NCBI GenBank assembly: GCA_028691285.1
Contig: JAQUZO010000005.1
Span: 1 to 42,090 of the forward strand
Origin: Anaerovibrio sp.
Lineage (GTDB): Bacteria > Bacillota > Negativicutes > Selenomonadales > Selenomonadaceae
Length of the DNA stretch: 42,090 nucleotides
Direction: 5' to 3'
The position numbers and the translations under genes were made by a program. Shown here in pieces: positions 9,526 to 17,533 of the stretch; the first letter of the stretch is position 1, and every line of letters begins with the position of its first letter. The notes under the pieces were generated by a model. It did no database searches and was not told where the DNA came from. It saw only the letters and a list, made by a program, of their open reading frames with translations.

Positions 9526-10362
9526 ATGCGTGTAAACTTGATTGACTTTAACATTGCTGTCGGCAAACACAAGCCCCGCACCTTTCAGGGCATGCCCAAC
9601 CAAAGCTCCTGCCCCTTCTGTGATGTCAAAAATCTCACAGGCATTCTGGCAACGGAAGGAAATATCATCCTGCTCAAAAATAAATACAATGTCATGGAGC
9701 CTTCCGATCAGCTTGTACTGATTGAAACGGACCAGTGCCGCAGCGATATTCCCGAATATTCCAGGGAACACATGCGCAGACTGGTACGCTTCGGTCTCAG
9801 CCACTGGCTGACCATGGTAAATTCAGGTGATTATCAGAGCGTTGTTTTCTTCAAAAATTTCGGTCCGTTGTCTGGAGGCACCCTGCGCCACCCTCACATG
9901 CAGATCATCGGCTTTCCCAAGATAAATCCTGCACTGATGTATGAGCCGGAAGAATTCCAGGGCGTGCCTGTCATCACCCAAAACGGTGTCGAGGTCAATA
10001 TCTCTACTCAGCCGAGAGTAGGCTTTACAGAAATCAATCTCAATCTCACCGCGGCGGCTTATTCCAGCAAGGTTGCCTTTGCAGAGGAAAAGGTACAGTC
10101 CCCTGCTCCCCTTCCTCTGCCCGGGGCAATGGACACCTTGGCGGATTACATCCAGGGAGCAGTAGCTTTTTTAAAGGAAATCCATCAGCGGGAAAATTTC
10201 AGCTACAACCTGTTCTTTTACATCTATCAGGGACGCGTCCATGTACGGCTGATGCCCCGCTATCCTACTTCTCCTCTCTTTATCGGCTACAGCATCCACC
10301 TCAACCCCACCAATCGGGAACAGACAGCTAAACAGCTCAGGGAAAAGCTGGCACTGATCTAA
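9526..10362 (+). CDS. DUF4931-type protein with GalT/HIT-like fold
   Basis: 278 aa; SCPFCDVKNLTG, HPHMQIIGFPKINP (GalT-like HPHxQ motif), RMLVRF..LMPRY. Confidence 0.75.
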   Translation: MRVNLIDFNIAVGKHKPRTFQGMPNQSSCPFCDVKNLTGILATEGNIILLKNKYNVMEPSDQLVLIETDQCRSDIPEYSREHMRRLVRFGLSHWLTMVNSGDYQSVVFFKNFGPLSGGTLRHPHMQIIGFPKINPALMYEPEEFQGVPVITQNGVEVNISTQPRVGFTEINLNLTAAAYSSKVAFAEEKVQSPAPLPLPGAMDTLADYIQGAVAFLKEIHQRENFSYNLFFYIYQGRVHVRLMPRYPTSPLFIGYSIHLNPTNREQTAKQLREKLALI

Positions 10363-10390
10363 AAACAGTCTGAAAAAATATCTCCAACTA

Positions 10391-10432
10391 AAAAATTCTG
10401 AGAAATGCCGCCCGGCCTTTCTCAGAATTTTT
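10391..10432. terminator. Bidirectional terminator between convergent DUF4931 and transporter genes
   Basis: AAAAATTCTGAGAAA-tgccgcccggcc-TTTCTCAGAATTTTT, 15-bp perfect stem with flanking A/T runs. Confidence 0.92.
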
Positions 10433-10458
10433 ATTTTCCTATATTCAATGACCGAAAG

Positions 10459-11814
10459 CTAAATCAGCCCCCTGGCAAAAATAAAGAACAGCAGCAATGG
10501 CAGCACCAGCTGCAAATACGGCTTCAGCTTTCGGGAAAGCTTCATACCGCTGCCGGTATTGACCTCCGCGAGGTAATTGTCAAAGCCCCAGCCCCAGCGA
10601 GTGACGCAGAACAGCAGATAAACCAGCGAACCGCCCGGCAGCAGGATATTGCTGACAATGAAGTCCTCGCTGTCCAGAATTCCCCTGCCGCCAATCAGAG
10701 TGACATCGCTCCATTCATTGAAGCCCAGCACGCACGGCAGGCTCCCCAGCAAAATCAGTGCGCCATTGAAAAAAACAGCCTTTTTGCGGCTCCAGCCAAA
10801 GGTATCGATAAAGAGGGCAATGATATTCTCAAAAACTGCCAACACCGTAGAAAGGCTGGCAAAGGTCATGAACAGGAAAAACAGCGTTCCCCACAGCTGT
10901 CCGCCGGACATATTGACAAATACATTCGGCAGGGTGACAAAAATCAGGGAAGGCCCCGCATCCGGCTGCAGCCCAAAGGAAAAACACGCCGGAAAGATAA
11001 TGATGCCCGCCATCACTGCCACAAAGGTATCCAGAATACATATCCGCACAGCCTCTCCTGTCAATGCCTGACTCTTGTCCATATAGCTGCCGAAGATCTC
11101 CATGGCGGCAATACCCAGGGAAAGCGTAAAAAACGCCTGATTCATTGCAGCAGTAATGACATTTCCCAGGCCAATGGCACTGACCGCCTCAAAATCCGGC
11201 AGCAGAAAAAACCGCATTCCCTCGGCAGCCCGCTCCAGGGTCAGAGAATGTACTGCCAAAATGACAATCAAGCCCAGCAGGGCTGCCATCATGAACTTGG
11301 TAACCCGCTCAAGCCCCTTCTGCAGGCCAAAGCTGCACACAAAAAAGCCCAATACAACGGTCAGCACTGTCCAAAATCCCATATATACGGGATCTGAAAG
11401 CAGGCTGCCAAAAACATCCCCCACCTGGCTAACAGACATTCCGGGAATAAACTCTCCCGTTAAAAATTTGACGAAGTATGACAGCATCCAGCCTGAAACC
11501 GTAGTATAATACAGCATCAGGATAATGCAGCCTGCCAGGGCAGCCCATCCATGCAGCTGCCAAATACTGTTCCCCGGCTTCAGCATACGGTACGCACTGA
11601 CCGCACTTTTGCGGGTGCTTCGTCCCACTGCCAATTCCATGGTCAGCACCGGCAGCCCCATAATCAGCAGAAACAACAAATACAGCAATACAAAAAGACC
11701 GCCGCCGTTCTCACCTGCAACAAAGGGAAAACGCCAGACATTACCAATACCAATAGCACAGCCCGCACTGACAAGAATAAAGCCTATACGGGAATTAAAG
11801 GACTCACGCGGCAT
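10459..11814 (-). CDS. Sodium-dependent transporter (NSS/SNF family)
   Basis: 451 aa; FNSRIGFILVSAGCAIGIGNVWRFPFVAGENGGGLFVLLYLLFLLIMGLPVLTMELAVGR. Confidence 0.95.
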   Translation of the reverse strand: MPRESFNSRIGFILVSAGCAIGIGNVWRFPFVAGENGGGLFVLLYLLFLLIMGLPVLTMELAVGRSTRKSAVSAYRMLKPGNSIWQLHGWAALAGCIILMLYYTTVSGWMLSYFVKFLTGEFIPGMSVSQVGDVFGSLLSDPVYMGFWTVLTVVLGFFVCSFGLQKGLERVTKFMMAALLGLIVILAVHSLTLERAAEGMRFFLLPDFEAVSAIGLGNVITAAMNQAFFTLSLGIAAMEIFGSYMDKSQALTGEAVRICILDTFVAVMAGIIIFPACFSFGLQPDAGPSLIFVTLPNVFVNMSGGQLWGTLFFLFMTFASLSTVLAVFENIIALFIDTFGWSRKKAVFFNGALILLGSLPCVLGFNEWSDVTLIGGRGILDSEDFIVSNILLPGGSLVYLLFCVTRWGWGFDNYLAEVNTGSGMKLSRKLKPYLQLVLPLLLFFIFARGLI

Positions 11815-11896
11815 AAAATCCTCCTGATTCTCTCAATAAAAATATTCACAGTTCACCATTCTAATATAAATAATGGCAAGATGCAAATAAATCATT

Positions 11897-12094
11897 TCAT
11901 ACACCTGGAGCCTCCAAAACATCCAGACAATCCTGAAAATCCACATATTCCCCTTTTACTGCCAAAATATTTCCCTCTGCTAGAAAATTTTCCAGCCAGG
12001 CATAAAATTCCTCTGTACCTTCAAATTTCCAGGATTTGCTCTCCAGCCACTCCCTGAGCCGGTGCTTGCTGGTAAAATCCTTTTCAAAACGCAT
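11897..12094 (-). CDS. Small hypothetical protein (65 aa)
   Basis: MRFEKDFTSKHRLREWLESKSWKFEGTEEFYAWLENFLAEGNILAVKGEYVDFQDCLDVLEAPGV, preceded by GGGAGGGGG purine-rich RBS-like sequence. Confidence 0.6.
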   Translation of the reverse strand: MRFEKDFTSKHRLREWLESKSWKFEGTEEFYAWLENFLAEGNILAVKGEYVDFQDCLDVLEAPGV

Positions 12095-12250
12095 AAAATC
12101 CCCCTCCCTGCGGCTCCGCAGACAACACGGCAGGCATTGTGCCCCAGGCTGTCCGTACCAATTTTGATAAAACCATTATAAGCCTTTAGAGAATATTTTT
12201 GAAGGGGAATTCTCACTGCCGGACATCACCGCGTATTTTTTTGCACACAA

Positions 12251-12276
12251 AAAAGCCCGGCCGAAGCCAGGCTTTT
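12251..12276 (-). terminator. Terminator of the glutamine synthetase gene
   Basis: Minus strand AAAAGCCTGGC-TTCG-GCCGGGCTTTTTT; UUCG tetraloop and U-run. Confidence 0.93.
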
Positions 12277-12298
12277 CATAAAAATCAGATTATCCCAA

Positions 12299-14185
12299 TC
12301 AAATCATGTTCTTCTGATAAGCATCATAGAGGTTTTTCAGCTCCTCCATCTTATCATACATCTCAACCTGCAGACCGGAAGCTGTTTCATAATCCTCCTC
12401 CAGCAGAGCTGTCTTCAGGAGAGTGAACAGAGACTTCTCATCAATGCTGTCCTTGGCCAAATAGCAGCGCAGGCCATTGATTTTGTTCCAGTTGTAGGAA
12501 TCCTGGTCAGTGATATAATCAGAAACGATTTCCTTGCAGGCACGCACAATATCACGGTTCTCAGGAATGATGCGGCTGATGAGCTCAGTCTTCCAGCGCA
12601 GCAGAGCACCGGACTTGAAGGCATCAAGAATCGCATCAGTGAAGGCACCGGCAGCACATACGGCAGCACGCTTCTCCGGATAGCTGTCCAGGCTGGACAG
12701 ATTCTCCCAAACTGTAGCAGGCGGAGCACCGAAGAGACGATTGCGCTCCTCGTCCGTATAATCCTCAAACACATCCTTCTCAGAGCGATAAGCACGGTCC
12801 TTCTCCAGATAGCCGGTCTCTACACCAGGCTCCTTGGAAAGCTCTGCCAAAAGCTCTGCGGTAGTCCTGCCGGCAGCATACTTGACACCGTCGAGGACAG
12901 CAGAGTAAATAGCAGCCAGCACCAGGTAAGTGTTGGTATAAGGGTTGCAGGCACGCAGCTCGAAACGGGTAGCAGCAGGATTGTGGATATCGCGCACCAG
13001 ACCGGCCAAAATAGTACGGTTACGGGACGGAATCTCAGGTGTATGGCCCAGGGAGGTAACGATACATACCGGAGCCTCAAAGCCAGGCTTCAGGCGGTTC
13101 AGGGAATCGTTGGTGGCAGATACGAAAGGATTGATAACCTCATAGTTCTTCAAAAGACCCATGATGGCACCATAGCCGACAGAGCTCATGAAATCAGCAG
13201 TCATGTTCTTTGGTGCAAACAGGTTGACGAACCTGCCGTCCTTCAATATTGCACCCATACCGATATGGGTATGCTCACCATTGCCTGCCAGGCCAATCAT
13301 CGGCTTAGCCTTGAAGGAAACCTCCAATCCGTTCATGCGGAATACCTCACGGATCAGAGTGCGTACCAGCAGCTCGTTGTCGGCAGCCTGCAGGGCATCT
13401 GCAAACTTCCAGTCAACCTCAATCTGCTCGCAGACACTGACCATGCGTCCAGCCTCGTCCAAATGAGCCTTGATGCCGCCTACCTCTTTATGTCCCATCT
13501 CGACATTCAGACCGTATTTGTCCAAAACCAGGACTGCCTGCTCCAGAGCGTTGCGGACAACACCGTGGGTACGCTGCCAATACTGCTCCTGCATAACCTG
13601 AGAAGCGGACATTTCCTCAATGTTGGCATCCTCCAGCGGCGTCTTTACCCAGAACTCCAGCTCAGTGGCAGAGGTAAAGCAGATATCCTCTACTTCGGCG
13701 CCCTTGATATGCTCCAGCCCGGAAAGCGTACCAGTGGTATGGAAAATATCCAGAATCTCTTTCTTGACATATTCCAGGGTATCCTTCAAAACAGCTCGGG
13801 AATCCACGCGCTTGCCTTCATGGATAAGAAAAGCAGGTACACGGAGAGTACCGATAGGCTTCTCGGTCTCCTCGTCGTAATTTTCAAAATTGTAGTCTAC
13901 ATACCAATTCACAGATGGGTCAATCGGCATATCAACCTTGGCATTGTTCAGAGTTGCAATACCGGAGAGCACTACAGAAGAACCGTCAGTCTGTACTGCG
14001 GAGCCTGCATAAAAGTCATCCATATCCTTCAAGAAGATACGGATTGGAATCTTCTCATCGGTATCGTTGCCGGCATGGTCAATGCCTACCAGAGAAACAA
14101 ATTTAATCTCCGGATGAGCCTCCAACATCTCGGCAATTGCCTTTTTTTCAGAGTTCGCAGGAATGACATACAGTAAATCTTCCAT
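12299..14185 (-). CDS. Glutamine synthetase (GSI-like core with long C-terminal helical extension)
   Basis: 628 aa; N-terminal beta-grasp with QTDGSSV...VDMPIDPS, catalytic GLAGNGEHTHIGMGA, ELRACNPYTNTYLVLAA; ~150 aa C-terminal extension. Confidence 0.85.
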   Translation of the reverse strand: MEDLLYVIPANSEKKAIAEMLEAHPEIKFVSLVGIDHAGNDTDEKIPIRIFLKDMDDFYAGSAVQTDGSSVVLSGIATLNNAKVDMPIDPSVNWYVDYNFENYDEETEKPIGTLRVPAFLIHEGKRVDSRAVLKDTLEYVKKEILDIFHTTGTLSGLEHIKGAEVEDICFTSATELEFWVKTPLEDANIEEMSASQVMQEQYWQRTHGVVRNALEQAVLVLDKYGLNVEMGHKEVGGIKAHLDEAGRMVSVCEQIEVDWKFADALQAADNELLVRTLIREVFRMNGLEVSFKAKPMIGLAGNGEHTHIGMGAILKDGRFVNLFAPKNMTADFMSSVGYGAIMGLLKNYEVINPFVSATNDSLNRLKPGFEAPVCIVTSLGHTPEIPSRNRTILAGLVRDIHNPAATRFELRACNPYTNTYLVLAAIYSAVLDGVKYAAGRTTAELLAELSKEPGVETGYLEKDRAYRSEKDVFEDYTDEERNRLFGAPPATVWENLSSLDSYPEKRAAVCAAGAFTDAILDAFKSGALLRWKTELISRIIPENRDIVRACKEIVSDYITDQDSYNWNKINGLRCYLAKDSIDEKSLFTLLKTALLEEDYETASGLQVEMYDKMEELKNLYDAYQKNMI

Positions 14186-14227
14186 TTTAAAACCACCTTT
14201 TCTTAATTATATTCAGCTAATTTTGAC

Positions 14228-14274
14228 AAAAAAACAGCCACATAGGACAGAACCATACTGTGCACTATGCGGCT
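14228..14274 (-). terminator. Leader terminator/attenuator upstream of the glutamine synthetase
   Basis: Minus strand AGCCGCATAG...CTATGTGGCT, 10-bp stem (one G-U), then G plus 7 U. Located between a promoter (14312-14340) and the ATG at 14185. Confidence 0.7.
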
Positions 14275-14311
14275 TCATTGCCTTAGAAATATTCAACTTG
14301 CTTACGCGATT

Positions 14312-14340
14312 ATATTATCATATAAGCCAACTTTTAGCAA
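14312..14340 (-). promoter_or_regulatory. Sigma-A-like promoter of the glutamine synthetase
   Basis: Minus strand TTGCTA (14335-14340), 17-nt spacer, TAATAT (14312-14317). Confidence 0.55.
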
Positions 14341-14369
14341 GTATTTTTTTATATTTTTCTGCAGAAAAC

Positions 14370-15398
14370 TCAGCCTTTCTGCAGAAATCTTACTTCTGCC
14401 GGCTCGCCGAATTTCACCTTGTCCTGCACCCCGGGGGAAATGGAAATCTTAATGACCAGCTTGCTGCTTTGCGGCAGCTCTCCGCCCTCCGTATTTGCCT
14501 GCCCGCCGTCTGCTTCCTGCGACGGCTCGACAATTTCCATCACCAGTCCTTCATATTTCACTCTGTCAATATAATAATCAGCAACCTGTCCCAATCGGAT
14601 ATTTTCCCGTTGTTCTTCCTCCAGACAGGCTTCTATCCACATATTGTCGGAATTTCCCACGCTGGCAACAGTCTGCCCTGCCTGTATCTCGCTTCCCTCT
14701 GCTATATCACCCACATAGACGGTTCCATCCACAGGGGCCGTAATCTCCGCAGCTGCGGCACTTCCCCTGGCGTTCTCCAGAGCAGCCTGAGCCTGCCTGA
14801 CCTGCAGCTCGGCCTTCTTGAGAACCTCGGGACTGGCTGGCTGCACCACAGTATCATAGGAAACCGCAGACTGAACAGGCGCGCTGGCTGCCGCCAGAGC
14901 CTGATAATCAGCTGCCGCTTCATCCCGTTTTACAGCACTTATCGCTCCCATTTCAAAAAGCTGATTCATGCGCTCCATACGGCTTCTGGCTCTTTCCACC
15001 TCGGCACTGGAAACACCCCCTGCACTGGTGGTGGCTGCCCGGGGAGTCCTGACGGTAACGCCCTTTTTGAGCTGCTCCAGATTGCGCTGAGACAGCTCTA
15101 CTGTCTGCTGCAGCTGTTTGAGCTGCTCCTCTGTCACATTTACCCTGATACGGGCAAGCACATCACCGGCCTTCACCTGATCTCCATCCTTGACGGCAAT
15201 CTCTGTCACAGTCCCAGCTGCCCGTGCCCTTACCGATACCATATTGCTGGAAACCCTGGCATCCCTGACTACAATATCACCGGTTCCGTACATGGCATAC
15301 CACACCACGCTGGCTGCTGCCACCGTAAGCACCAGCACCGACGGCAGCCCAAATTTGATCAGCCTTTTTACCTTGTCGCTAATATCTATCTCACGCAA
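14370..15398 (-). CDS. HlyD/EmrA-family periplasmic adaptor protein
   Basis: 342 aa; N-terminal TM anchor, VSVRARAAGTVTEIAVKDGDQVKAGDVLARI (biotinyl-lipoyl-like), coiled coil, ITAPVDGTVYVGDIAEGSEIQAGQTV. Confidence 0.9.
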   Translation of the reverse strand: MREIDISDKVKRLIKFGLPSVLVLTVAAASVVWYAMYGTGDIVVRDARVSSNMVSVRARAAGTVTEIAVKDGDQVKAGDVLARIRVNVTEEQLKQLQQTVELSQRNLEQLKKGVTVRTPRAATTSAGGVSSAEVERARSRMERMNQLFEMGAISAVKRDEAAADYQALAAASAPVQSAVSYDTVVQPASPEVLKKAELQVRQAQAALENARGSAAAAEITAPVDGTVYVGDIAEGSEIQAGQTVASVGNSDNMWIEACLEEEQRENIRLGQVADYYIDRVKYEGLVMEIVEPSQEADGGQANTEGGELPQSSKLVIKISISPGVQDKVKFGEPAEVRFLQKG

Positions 15399-15475
15399 AA
15401 TTTTCCCTCACAATCATCATGTATTACAAATGACAATTATATCCCTATAATATGAAAATTTCAAGAAAAAAGAAA

Positions 15476-15499
15476 ACGGCCAGCTCAAATGCCGGCCAT
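15476..15499 (-). terminator. Terminator of the secreted repeat protein gene
   Basis: Minus strand ATGGCCGGC-ATTTGA-GCTGGCCGT followed by TTTCTTTTTTC. Confidence 0.9.
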
Positions 15500-15550
15500 T
15501 TCCCCTGCCTGTCTGCGCAGCCCGGGCTGTACAGATACCAATATATTCAT

Positions 15551-16300
15551 TTACCTGACAGGACAGTTAGCTGCCGGGCCGCTGCCATCGCCTGGGCCAA
15601 AACCGGGACCGTAGCCTCCCTGTCCATGATGTCTGCCGTCATTCCAGCGGTTGTGATGCCGGCCATTTCCCGGAGGATTGCAGCCGGGAACAGCCTGCAG
15701 GACACTTTCCTCCACACCCAGCTCCCTGCCCACATCATACCAGCTGTTATTGAGCTTTTTCAGCGCCAGTACATCCCGGACATCCTTGTTGGCAGCCTTG
15801 GCAACAGCAGCAGCAGTTTCTACATCAAAGCCTCTGTAGCCCTCCTGCAAAAGCTGCAGTGCCTCATTTTCACTGATATTTCCCTGCTCGGCAATCCAGC
15901 CTGCCATAAAAGTGCACCTGTCTGCCCTGAGCATCTCCTGTGTCACGCCCAGTCCCTCTGCTACCTGCTCCCAGGTGTTGCTGTCAGACTTTGCCTGCAC
16001 CACTGTCTCAAAGGACTTCCCGCTCAGCTTGGCAATGTGAGCGGCGTAGCAGGCCTCGTGGAAACGACCGCCATTGTTGCAGTAGCTTACCACCTGGGCT
16101 GAGTCCACATTGCAGTCAGCTGCCAGCCTGGAGGCTGCAGTATTCAGATTGAATCTCGGCGGCATATTCCGGCCTGACGCAGCACCCGGAGCTGCAGGCT
16201 GATCTGCTGCCTGGGCAGAATCCAGCAGCAGGGCAGAGCCGGCAAAAACCATCACACCAGCTAAAATACCGGCAAGCGTTTTTTTGTTGAAATCTTTCAT
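15551..16300 (-). CDS. Secreted hypothetical protein with a duplicated helical repeat and His/Gly-rich C-terminus
   Basis: 249 aa from ATG at 16300 (AAGGAGATG RBS). Signal peptide MKDFNKKTLAGILAGVMVFAGSALLLDSAQA; two ~60-aa repeats ending NTWEQVAEGLGVTQEMLRA and NSWYDVGRELGVEESVLQA; tail GNGRHHNRWNDGRHHGQGGYGPGFGPGDG. Confidence 0.85.
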   Translation of the reverse strand: MKDFNKKTLAGILAGVMVFAGSALLLDSAQAADQPAAPGAASGRNMPPRFNLNTAASRLAADCNVDSAQVVSYCNNGGRFHEACYAAHIAKLSGKSFETVVQAKSDSNTWEQVAEGLGVTQEMLRADRCTFMAGWIAEQGNISENEALQLLQEGYRGFDVETAAAVAKAANKDVRDVLALKKLNNSWYDVGRELGVEESVLQAVPGCNPPGNGRHHNRWNDGRHHGQGGYGPGFGPGDGSGPAANCPVR

Positions 16301-16348
16301 AATGAACATCTCCTTATAAACATGAAGCAATATTTACCTTATGCCTGT

Positions 16349-16381
16349 ATTATAGGAAAACACCCTTAAAACCACCTTAAA
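16349..16381 (-). promoter_or_regulatory. Promoter with tandem OmpR/PmrA-like response-regulator box
   Basis: Minus strand TTTAAG-GTGGT-TTTAAG (16365-16381, 11-bp period), 10 nt, then TATAAT (16349-16354). Confidence 0.65.
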
Positions 16382-16405
16382 CCATTATTAAAAACAGATT
16401 AGAAT

Positions 16406-17401
16406 TCATCCCACCTCAAAGCAGGAGCCGCCAATGAATTCCCGCAGGATAGATGTATTGGGAATATCCTTTTCATCAGCAATAATTTTAAAGTACCGGC
16501 AAAAAGCCAAAAGCTCCTGTGCCTTGGCATAGGCTTCATCCTCCGGCGGAATTTCTGAAAGTATGTACATGGCGTACTTTTTCAGCACGCCCAGCTCATA
16601 GAGCAGGGCACTGTTGAAGGCTGCATCCACCTCATCCTGGAATGGATAGATGTTTTTTTCTTCACCCTCCAGCACATTGGGCCAGCGCTGAATCGTCGCT
16701 GCGGCAGAGATGCCTCTGGTACGGTAATCCCGTACCATGCGCCGGAAAAGCCTGGCCTGTGTCGTGGAAAGCCGCACCTCCGGCGTCATATAAAGCGGTG
16801 TCAGGGAACTGACATATATCTTGAATTTCCGTTCTCTGGCAATCATTCTGGTCACACGCTCATTGAGAGCATGGATGCCCTCAATGATTACAGGCTGATC
16901 CGCCGCCAGAGTCAATATCTGAGAAGTCTTGTCCTCTCTGGCCCCCTTCTTGAAATTGAACTTGGGAACATAAACCTTTTCCCCATTCAGCAGCTTCTGC
17001 ATGTGCTCATTGAATAATGGCAGATCCAGCGCCCCCAGACATTCAAAATCATATTCACCATTCGGCTTTTTCGGCGTATCCTCTCTGTTGCAAAAATAAT
17101 CATCCATGGAAATAGATACCGGTTCCAGTCCCAGTACCCGCAGCTGCACCCGCAGCCGCTGAGCAAAGCTGGTTTTTCCTGAAGAGCTCGGTCCGGCAAT
17201 CAATACCAGCCGTCTGGTGCTGATTTTGCGGGCAATTTCATCAGCGATATTGCCAATCCTTTTTTCATGCAAAGCCTCTGAAACCCGAATCAGCTCACCG
17301 AGGTTGCCATGCTCTGCAATTTCATTCAAATCCTTTACAGATGAGCAATGCAAAATCCTTGCCCACTCCTGGCTTGCCTCTAAAGTCTTTTGAAATGTCA
17401 T
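16406..17401 (-). CDS. Nucleoside (uridine) kinase, short form lacking the N-terminal TGS region
   Basis: 331 aa; EALHEKRIGNIADEIARK..RLVLIAGPSSSGKTSFAQRL, SMDDYFCNREDTPKKPNGEYDFE, VIIEGIHALNE, SILREFIGGSCFEV. Confidence 0.88.
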   Translation of the reverse strand: MTFQKTLEASQEWARILHCSSVKDLNEIAEHGNLGELIRVSEALHEKRIGNIADEIARKISTRRLVLIAGPSSSGKTSFAQRLRVQLRVLGLEPVSISMDDYFCNREDTPKKPNGEYDFECLGALDLPLFNEHMQKLLNGEKVYVPKFNFKKGAREDKTSQILTLAADQPVIIEGIHALNERVTRMIARERKFKIYVSSLTPLYMTPEVRLSTTQARLFRRMVRDYRTRGISAAATIQRWPNVLEGEEKNIYPFQDEVDAAFNSALLYELGVLKKYAMYILSEIPPEDEAYAKAQELLAFCRYFKIIADEKDIPNTSILREFIGGSCFEVG

Positions 17402-17469
17402 ATTCCCACCTCACCTTTGTTAATTATTACATATATAATACTACAGCTTTCTGCAAAAAACCTGCAAAA

Positions 17470-17501
17470 AAATACAGGAAAGCCAAAACTCTCCTGTATT
17501 T
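17470..17501 (-). terminator. Terminator of the pit operon
   Basis: AAATACAGGA...TCCTGTATTT 10-bp stem; U-run on the minus transcript. Confidence 0.88.
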
Positions 17502-17533
17502 GCAAATCTTTATCCATACCCGGCAGTTAAAAC

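Noticed and set aside
11980-12216. 78-aa minus-strand ORF
   Set aside because: Overlaps the 65-aa ORF in another frame; poorer RBS and non-protein-like composition.
12983-14176. 397-aa plus-strand ORF
   Set aside because: Antisense shadow of the glutamine synthetase gene.
14350-14390. Duplicated palindrome TTTCTGCAGAAA at the end of the HlyD-like gene
   Set aside because: Can pair as a simple hairpin and probably only marks the gene 3' end; no U-run and no further copies noticed.
14163-15455. 430-aa plus-strand ORF
   Set aside because: Antisense to the HlyD-like gene and running through the glutamine synthetase leader; no recognisable domain.
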